This document shows, piece by piece, positions 5,976 to 9,907 of a stretch of 9,907 nucleotides of DNA. The notes beneath the pieces are model-generated. The model was not told where the DNA came from, did not search any database, and saw nothing but the letters and a program-made list of their open reading frames with translations. The position numbers and the translations under genes are program-made. Source of the DNA: an uncultured Clostridia bacterium (GTDB lineage Bacteria > Bacillota > Clostridia > Oscillospirales > Oscillospiraceae); NCBI GenBank assembly GCA_945613045.1, contig CALZAG010000050.1, forward strand, positions 1-9,907, given 5' to 3'. The stretch's first letter is position 1. Each line of letters starts with the position of its first letter.

Positions 5976-6709
5976 AGGACTGTGAGTATTACAGAGAAAA
6001 AATAAGCTGTCTCATAGACGGCGAGCTCAGCCCCGAAGAAACCGCCGGGCTTGAGGCTCATATCGAAGGCTGTCCCGAATGCAGGGCGCTTTACGAAGCC
6101 TTCACCGCCGTCTCCGCCGCCCTCAGCGAAGGTATGGAGGAGCCTCCCGAACACATTGCTCCGTCCGTCATGCAGGAGATCCGCGCCATCGCCGAAAAAA
6201 AGAAGCGCGGCGTGTGGATAAAGTGCCTTTCCGCCGCGGCCTGCCTTGCTCTCGTGGTGCTCGTTGGGGTAAGCTCGGGGCTGTTCGGCGGCACAAGCAG
6301 CAGCGGCGCCGACAGTGCCGGTGAAACGACGGATACGCTCTTCGTTGCGGTCGCCGAATCGTACAGCTATGCCGACGACGAGGCCGGTAAAGATGTTGCC
6401 TTCGGGGAAGAAGCCGCCGCGCCGCAGTATACAGACGCGAAGATCGCGTATTTTACCTCCGCAAACGGAGATACATATTATGTGGAGGACTCAGACGGGC
6501 TCGAGAAGCTCAAGGCGCTGATGACGCCGCTAACGGACGTAAAACGCACCCCGCAGGGGGAGCCGGATTACAGCCTGAGCTTCGACTGCGGCGATGAGCT
6601 CATCGTCATGGAGCTCTACATCGGGGACGACGCCGTGTTTGCCGATTCCGGCGACGGACCCTATGCCGTGGCCGGCAGTCCGGATGAAATAACGGCGTTC
6701 ATAAAATAA
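5972..6709 (+). CDS. Membrane-anchored zinc anti-sigma factor (predicted)
   Basis: A 245-aa protein from GTG 5972 that should hold the preceding ECF sigma factor inactive. Residues 1-50 form a zinc anti-sigma domain with the signature His30-x3-Cys34-x2-Cys37 (EAHIEGCPEC), plus Cys4 and Cys13 upstream (CLIDGELS at 13-20). A helical linker is followed by one transmembrane segment at about 83-105 (IKCLSAAACLALVVLVGVSS). The remaining 140 residues lie outside the membrane: a Ser/Gly/Asp-rich spacer and a small domain from about 150 (IAYFTSANGDTYYVEDSDGL, then YSLSFDC, ending ITAFIK), with unknown fold and ligand. Release of sigma could use regulated proteolysis as for RsiW, or a conformational or redox change at the zinc site; the sequence does not decide. 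The start overlaps the sigma stop (GTGA). Last gene of the operon; the nested palindrome follows 4 nt later. Confidence 0.9.
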   Translation: MKDCEYYREKISCLIDGELSPEETAGLEAHIEGCPECRALYEAFTAVSAALSEGMEEPPEHIAPSVMQEIRAIAEKKKRGVWIKCLSAAACLALVVLVGVSSGLFGGTSSSGADSAGETTDTLFVAVAESYSYADDEAGKDVAFGEEAAAPQYTDAKIAYFTSANGDTYYVEDSDGLEKLKALMTPLTDVKRTPQGEPDYSLSFDCGDELIVMELYIGDDAVFADSGDGPYAVAGSPDEITAFIK

Positions 6710-6712
6710 AAG

Positions 6713-6839
6713 AAATCCCGCTTCTTTGTTTATATGTGGAAAGAAAACTCTGTAGGGGCGGCCATTGGCCGTCCGTGGACGAGCGATGCTCGCCCCTACA
6801 CGATCTGTCTGACACCATATCAACAATGAAGCGGGGTTT
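6713..6839. repeat. 127-bp nested imperfect palindrome, probable bidirectional terminator or MITE-like element
   Basis: The arms 6713-6736 and 6816-6839 pair at 22 of 24 positions (AAATCCCGCTTC with GAAGCGGGGTTT including one G.U, then TTGTT with AACAA, then ATATG with CATAT, with single mismatches between). Pairing continues weakly inward to a 50-bp core at 6751-6800. It fills almost the whole gap between two convergent stop codons (6709 and 6845). The outer stem ends in TTT on the plus side and in an AT-rich TTTCTTTTATTTTAT run on the minus side, so it can serve as terminator in both directions. Either one long palindromic element occupies the gap, or a smaller terminator was split by insertion of the core. 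Confidence 0.8.
6751..6800. repeat. 50-bp palindromic repeat unit (TGTAGGGGCG ends) with cloverleaf-like fold
   Basis: The unit begins TGTAGGGGCG (6751-6760) and ends CGCCCCTACA (6791-6800), perfect 10-bp terminal inverted repeats. Between them lie three small hairpins side by side: GCC-ATT-GGC (6761-6769), GTC-CGTG-GAC (6771-6780) and AGC-GAT-GCT (6782-6790). One strand can therefore fold into a stem with three arms. From memory, not verified here, similar TGTAGGGGCG sequences are scattered through Faecalibacterium and related genomes between genes. Only one copy is in this window, and I see no clear target site duplication at its ends. Confidence 0.75.
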
Positions 6840-6844
6840 AATAT

Positions 6845-7759
6845 TCAGTTGTTCCACAGCGTGGGGGGATATACGCCGCTTTCGTGCAGCTTCGTGAGGG
6901 TCTCGACGGCGCCGGGCTTATCCTCCTTATAGGTCAGGCCGAACCAGCGGTCGTTGGTGTTCAGGACTGAGATGCTTATTTCGCCAGCGGCGGTGAGCTC
7001 GTCCATCATCGTCGGCAGCAGGCACTCGGCCTTCAGCTCGTCCTCCGGCAGTGCCGCGAGAAAATTGGCGAAATAGCGCTCCATAACGGGAAGAATATCT
7101 TGATGGTAGCCCCAGAGGTTCATGGACACAAAGGCGTCCGGCTCCAGAGGCGTGCCGTTCCCGGAAGCGGAGGTGTCGCGTATGCTGCCGTCGGGCATGA
7201 GCTTTATCTTGTAGGTCTCCTTGACCTTCTGAAGCTTGCCGCCGCTTATCATGCACACGCCGCGGGTCACGGTGCCGAAGGGGCTGACGGTGTTCCTGAG
7301 CCGGTAGGCTACCATGGCCGCCTCGCTTGCGCCGCCGAGCCTTTCAAGCTCGGCCGACATTGCCTCAAAGGCGCTCCTGCCGTAGTAGTCGTCGGCGTTC
7401 ATGACGGCAAAGGGCGTGGTGATGAAGTCCTTTGCGCAGATGACGGCGTGGACGGTGCCGAAGGGCTTTGTCCTGCCCCTGAATTCCGGACGGCTTTCGG
7501 TAAAGCGGTCTGATGTCTGGATGGCGTAGTCGATCTTTATGCCGGTGCTTTTCTCGATGCGGTCTCCGAAGAGCTCTTTTACGTCCACGAGTATCTCGGG
7601 CTTTACGATCAGAACGATCTTGTTGAAGCCGGCGGCAAGCGCGTCATAGATGGCGTATTCCATCAGTATCTCGCCGTCCGGACCGAGGTGCTCGATCTGC
7701 TTTACGCCGCCGTAGCGTGAGCCGAGACCGGCCGCCATGACAACAAGGGTCTTATCCAT
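6845..7759 (-). CDS. Sugar-phosphate nucleotidyltransferase family protein
   Basis: A 304-aa GT-A-fold nucleotidyltransferase, likely joining an NTP to a sugar 1-phosphate to make an activated sugar for polysaccharide or envelope synthesis. The N-terminus MDKTLVVMAAGLGSRYGGVK (1-20) holds the nucleotide-binding signature GLGSRYGG with Lys20, and NADDYYG (121-127) supplies the metal-binding aspartates. TKPFGTVHAV (98-107) and SMNLWGY (212-218) are characteristic strands around the active site. Relatives are often annotated as UTP-glucose-1-phosphate uridylyltransferase-like, but the family is diverse and neither nucleotide nor sugar can be assigned. No signal peptide or membrane segment. I chose ATG 7757-7759 because AAGGAGG (7766-7772) lies 6 nt upstream and the family begins there; an in-frame ATG at 7790-7792 overlaps the preceding stop as ATGA and would add 11 residues. 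Second gene after the hydrolase, 29 nt apart, so surely cotranscribed. Confidence 0.9.
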   Translation of the reverse strand: MDKTLVVMAAGLGSRYGGVKQIEHLGPDGEILMEYAIYDALAAGFNKIVLIVKPEILVDVKELFGDRIEKSTGIKIDYAIQTSDRFTESRPEFRGRTKPFGTVHAVICAKDFITTPFAVMNADDYYGRSAFEAMSAELERLGGASEAAMVAYRLRNTVSPFGTVTRGVCMISGGKLQKVKETYKIKLMPDGSIRDTSASGNGTPLEPDAFVSMNLWGYHQDILPVMERYFANFLAALPEDELKAECLLPTMMDELTAAGEISISVLNTNDRWFGLTYKEDKPGAVETLTKLHESGVYPPTLWNN

Positions 7760-7788
7760 AGTCTGCCTCCTTGGTACAAAATGTTTTA

Positions 7789-9249
7789 TCATTTAACGCT
7801 GATGCGGCTGTAGCTGTCGGTGCGGAAGAGCTCGCTTTCGGGAGCTGCCTTGAGCCACGCCAGATATACCTCCGGCCAGTGCTGCTGCATGAGGGCGGAG
7901 CTCTCGGCGTTATGGTACGCGTCCACGAGAAGAGCTACGAGCTGATCGTAGAAATAATCCTGCGTGCCGCCGGTGACCTTGGTTGCGGTGAGCTTAGCGG
8001 CATACCGCAGCAGGATGCCCAGGCACATGAAGATTATTTCGGTCGCGGGGGATTTGTCCCCGGGCTTGCGCTTTGCCGGAAGGCTTCCTATGCGCTGCAC
8101 CTTTTCGATGGGCTTGAGCTCATGCCACTGCTCGATAAGGGAGCAAAATCCGTCGGCCATCTCCTCGTTGCCGGAGAGCAGAAAGCGAAGGAACTTCCTC
8201 AGCTCAAAAATGCCGCCCGAGATCTTGCTCTGCAGATACTCCATAAAAAGCTGCTGGTAGCCGCCGTCACGGTATTTTTCCGGGCAGTCGAGCAGATCGT
8301 CCACATAATCAAAAAACAGATCCAGCGCCTGCTCCTGATCGTCGATGGGCGTATACTCGGCCTCAACGCCCAGAGCGAGCATTATCTCCGCAAAGCGGGA
8401 GCGCATGGCTTCGAGCAGGCGGTCATATTCCTCAGCACCGCGCCGCGCCTTGCAGGGCAGCCACAGATCCGTCCCGTAGCGCCTGAGCCCCCAGTAGCGC
8501 AGCGGCATACGGGGCACCATGTCCATCTCCGAGACGATGTTGAAAATATTGTCCGTAAAGCCGGCGCGGCGGTCATAGACCGTCAGGGGCGAAGCGATGG
8601 TATAGACAAAAATATTGTCCTTTGAGATGCCGCTTTCAAAGCTGAGCCTTGCGCCCAGGAGATTGGAGACCGCGCCCCCGCGGCTGAAGCCGCATATCCA
8701 GAGCTTGAGCTTCGACCTGTCGAAGCCGCGGCGTGCGATATAGTCGAGCAGGGCGCTGTAAACTCCGTCGGCGGCAGCCTTGAAGCCTGCCGCAAAGTCC
8801 GGGCAGCCCTCCTCAACGGCATGGGCGTTGCTGACCCACTCGCCGCCGTAGCGGTGGCTGCGGATAACGACCGGAATCAGATAATTATCCCCGGGCAGCC
8901 TTTTTGCCGCGAAGATATAGCCGCAGGTATCGTCGCAGGGCTTCTGCTCGCCGAACTTTTTGCTCTCGATCGTGCGGTCGTCGCAGCCGATGTCGTGCAG
9001 CAGGCTGCGTATGTATTTGTCCCCGCCGTTTTTGATGGTAAAGGAGCTCATCGTCATACCCATGCTCATGATAGCGAGCTTGTGATTATATGAGCAGGCC
9101 GAGCCGGAGAAAAACGAATCGGAATATTCAAAGGGCAGACTGCCGACGTCGTCGGCTTCGCCCAGCTTTGCTATAAGCGTACTGACGGCGACCTCGCCCT
9201 CAAACGGCTTGCCGTTGGTGCCGTCAAAATAAAACTTCAAATCTGTCAT
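7789..9249 (-). CDS. Predicted cytosolic alpha/beta hydrolase, class 3 lipase type
   Basis: A 486-aa protein with an alpha/beta hydrolase core. The nucleophile elbow GFSRG (187-191, Ser189) follows the hydrophobic strand KLWIC and precedes the helix GGAVSNLLGARL. The acid is probably Asp243 in NIVSEMDMVPRMP (237-249), which matches the Asp-x-Val-Pro box of class 3 lipases. The base is plausibly His457 in HWPEVYLAWL (457-466) near the C-terminus, where such lipases carry their His before a Tyr. A large helical insert (about 270-420) separates acid and base and may form a lid or binding domain. No signal peptide or anchor is visible, so the enzyme appears cytosolic and its substrate is unknown (lipid, ester or other acyl group). 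ATG 9247-9249 has GGAGG (9256-9260) 6 nt upstream; the frame stays open to 9465, but that lies beyond the promoter at 9282-9310. First gene of a two-gene operon with the nucleotidyltransferase. Confidence 0.82.
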   Translation of the reverse strand: MTDLKFYFDGTNGKPFEGEVAVSTLIAKLGEADDVGSLPFEYSDSFFSGSACSYNHKLAIMSMGMTMSSFTIKNGGDKYIRSLLHDIGCDDRTIESKKFGEQKPCDDTCGYIFAAKRLPGDNYLIPVVIRSHRYGGEWVSNAHAVEEGCPDFAAGFKAAADGVYSALLDYIARRGFDRSKLKLWICGFSRGGAVSNLLGARLSFESGISKDNIFVYTIASPLTVYDRRAGFTDNIFNIVSEMDMVPRMPLRYWGLRRYGTDLWLPCKARRGAEEYDRLLEAMRSRFAEIMLALGVEAEYTPIDDQEQALDLFFDYVDDLLDCPEKYRDGGYQQLFMEYLQSKISGGIFELRKFLRFLLSGNEEMADGFCSLIEQWHELKPIEKVQRIGSLPAKRKPGDKSPATEIIFMCLGILLRYAAKLTATKVTGGTQDYFYDQLVALLVDAYHNAESSALMQQHWPEVYLAWLKAAPESELFRTDSYSRISVK

Positions 9250-9281
9250 GAAATGCCTCCGAGGAATTTTGCTACGGATAC

Positions 9282-9310
9282 AGTATATAATTTTTTGCCA
9301 TTTTAAGCAA
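9282..9310 (-). promoter_or_regulatory. Promoter of the hydrolase-nucleotidyltransferase operon
   Basis: On the minus strand: -35 TTGCTT (plus 9305-9310), 17-bp spacer, -10 TATACT (plus 9282-9287). The start of transcription should be near 9275, leaving a leader of about 26 nt that contains GGAGG. It stands back to back with the transglutaminase promoter, the two -35 boxes being 13 bp apart, so one bound regulator could affect both. Confidence 0.75.
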
Positions 9311-9323
9311 GTGTTAAAATAGC

Positions 9324-9352
9324 TTGACAAAAATATGAGGCTGACGTATATT
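9324..9352 (+). promoter_or_regulatory. Strong promoter of the transglutaminase-like gene
   Basis: A perfect -35 TTGACA (9324-9329), 17-bp spacer and -10 TATATT (9347-9352). The start should be near 9359, giving a leader of about 90 nt, long compared with the others here and rich in palindromes. Confidence 0.85.
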
Positions 9353-9379
9353 AACTGTACGGTTTGAAACCACACAGTT
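9353..9379. promoter_or_regulatory. 27-bp palindrome at the transcription start, candidate operator
   Basis: AACTGT (9353-9358) pairs with ACAGTT (9374-9379), and inside it GGTTT (9361-9365) pairs with AAACC (9367-9371) around a central G; only the two AC dinucleotides between break symmetry. It begins directly after the -10 box and covers the predicted start, the classic position for a repressor site. As RNA it could also fold as a leader hairpin, though the initiation point cuts through its left arm. Confidence 0.55.
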
Positions 9380-9384
9380 CGACA

Positions 9385-9409
9385 GCGGGAACATTTTGCC
9401 CGCGCGGGC
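9385..9409 (+). other. Overlapping GC-rich palindromes in the leader
   Basis: GCGGG (9385-9389) can pair with CCCGC (9399-9403) across a 9-nt loop, while the same bases are part of the perfect 12-bp palindrome GCCCGCGCGGGC (9398-9409). The two pairings exclude each other in one RNA molecule. It lies 41-65 nt before the ATG. No U run follows, so neither form looks like a terminator. Confidence 0.45.
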
Positions 9410-9449
9410 GTATTTATACTGCCGATACAATGACCTACGGAGGTTTGAA

Positions 9450-9907
9450 ATGAAGGAAAAAACAAAAAACATACTTAATATCACGGTACCGGTTCTGCTG
9501 GCGCTGCTGATGCTGCTCAATGCAGCGATGCTGTATAAGATAAGCCAGACGGATAAGCGCCTTGACGCGGTCCTCGGCGAGAGCGAGGATGTCGCGCAGG
9601 AAAACGACGTCACCATAGGCGGCGAATATGTGATAAAAGACACGACGAATATCTCTGATGCGTACAAGTCCGGCAACAGCTCCGGACTTTCGGATAAGGA
9701 CAGGGAGACCCTCGACATGGCCTCCGCGGTTCTGGACGAGATAATCACCGGGGATATGTCCGACTATGAAAAGGAGCTTGCGGTCTACGACTGGATGACG
9801 CATAATCTTACGTTCGATTCCGGCTCACTGCTGGTGGTCCCCGATACGCAGGCTGACTGCGACAATCCCTACGGCGTACTCAAGTACCACAACGCCGTCT
9901 GCGTGGG
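9450..9907 (+). CDS. Membrane-anchored transglutaminase-like protein (partial, 3' end missing)
   Basis: An open frame of 152 codons running off the window. ATG 9450 is preceded by GGAGG (9439-9443) with 6 nt spacing. Residues 1-7 are polar and basic (MKEKTKN), followed by one hydrophobic helix at about 9-29 (LNITVPVLLALLMLLNAAML), a signal anchor without an obvious cleavage site or lipobox. A polar region (30-88) follows. From about 100 the sequence has the layout of the transglutaminase-like superfamily: SDYEKELAVYDWMTHNLTFD (104-123), a loop, and NPYGVLKYHNAVCVG at the window end, where the Cys would be the catalytic nucleophile; the His and Asp lie beyond. Bacterial members outside the cell may act as proteases, cross-linkers or peptide-bond enzymes, often on the cell wall; no specific substrate can be given. 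It is divergent from the hydrolase operon. Confidence 0.8.
   Translation, partial: MKEKTKNILNITVPVLLALLMLLNAAMLYKISQTDKRLDAVLGESEDVAQENDVTIGGEYVIKDTTNISDAYKSGNSSGLSDKDRETLDMASAVLDEIITGDMSDYEKELAVYDWMTHNLTFDSGSLLVVPDTQADCDNPYGVLKYHNAVCV

Noticed and set aside
6751..6800. A tRNA gene suggested by the cloverleaf-like fold
   Set aside because: Only 50 nt, no anticodon loop of 7, no T-loop or CCA end, arms of 3 bp; it is a palindromic repeat, not a tRNA.
6530..6826. Minus-strand frame of 98 codons spanning the palindromic repeat, with a peptide like GASIARPRTANGRPYR
   Set aside because: It reads through the repeat and then antisense to the anti-sigma gene. I recall similar spurious peptides annotated from this repeat in related genomes. 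No ribosome binding site.
7771..8625. Plus-strand frame of 284 codons opposite the hydrolase, and 7100-7513 opposite the nucleotidyltransferase
   Set aside because: Both are antisense to convincing genes, with no promoter or binding site; long antisense frames are expected at this base composition.
9311..9329. Possible Rex site TGTTAA-N6-TTGACA in the divergent promoter region
   Set aside because: The spacing is two bases longer than in the clostridial Rex consensus, and the right half is simply the -35 box.
9365..9390. TGAAACC as an ECF -35 element that the window's own sigma factor might use
   Set aside because: No CGTA/CGTC-like -10 lies at 16-17 bp; the bases are explained by the palindrome, and a strong sigma-70 promoter stands just upstream.
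9250..9465. Upstream extension of the hydrolase by 72 residues to an ATG at 9465
   Set aside because: The extension crosses both divergent promoters and part of the transglutaminase gene, and lacks a binding site; GGAGG precedes 9249.

Overview
This GC-rich window with tight gene packing most likely comes from a gut-type clostridium of the Oscillospirales (Ruminococcaceae/Oscillospiraceae). The grounds are a Gram-positive Rex redox repressor, strong AAGGAG(G) ribosome binding sites, a DusB-like synthase, an ECF sigma/zinc anti-sigma pair, frequent AGG and ATA codons, and a dispersed-repeat-like palindrome beginning TGTAGGGGCG that I recall (unverified) from that group. It contains no rRNA, tRNA, CRISPR array, transposase or phage gene. 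Nothing here is a clear new defence or mobile system; the most unusual DNA is non-coding.

Layout. Bases 1-27 are the last eight codons of a plus-strand gene that ends at a near-ideal bidirectional terminator (28-58). Bases 70-2697 hold three minus-strand genes, in transcription order rex (redox repressor), mnmE (tRNA wobble-uridine GTPase) and a small XRE-type regulator with two membrane segments. A strong terminator lies between rex and mnmE. Bases 2698-2933 form a divergent promoter region with good sigma-70 promoters for rex (minus) and for the plus-strand operon, plus a palindrome resembling, but not matching, a Rex operator.

Bases 2934-6709 are a compact five-gene operon in which every junction overlaps: trmB (tRNA m7G46 methyltransferase), xth (exonuclease III-type AP endonuclease), dusB (tRNA dihydrouridine synthase), an ECF sigma factor and its predicted membrane-anchored zinc anti-sigma factor. 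It couples RNA modification, DNA repair and envelope or stress signalling in one transcript. It ends at a 127-bp nested palindrome (6713-6839) that lies between convergent genes. At its centre is a 50-bp unit with perfect 10-bp terminal inverted repeats and three internal mini-hairpins.

Bases 6845-9249 hold a minus-strand pair: a predicted cytosolic alpha/beta hydrolase of the class 3 lipase type, followed by a sugar-phosphate nucleotidyltransferase. Back-to-back promoters at 9282-9352 drive this pair leftward and, rightward, a membrane-anchored transglutaminase-like protein cut off by the window end just after its probable catalytic cysteine. The leader of that last gene contains a 27-bp palindrome directly behind the -10 box and a second pair of overlapping GC-rich palindromes.
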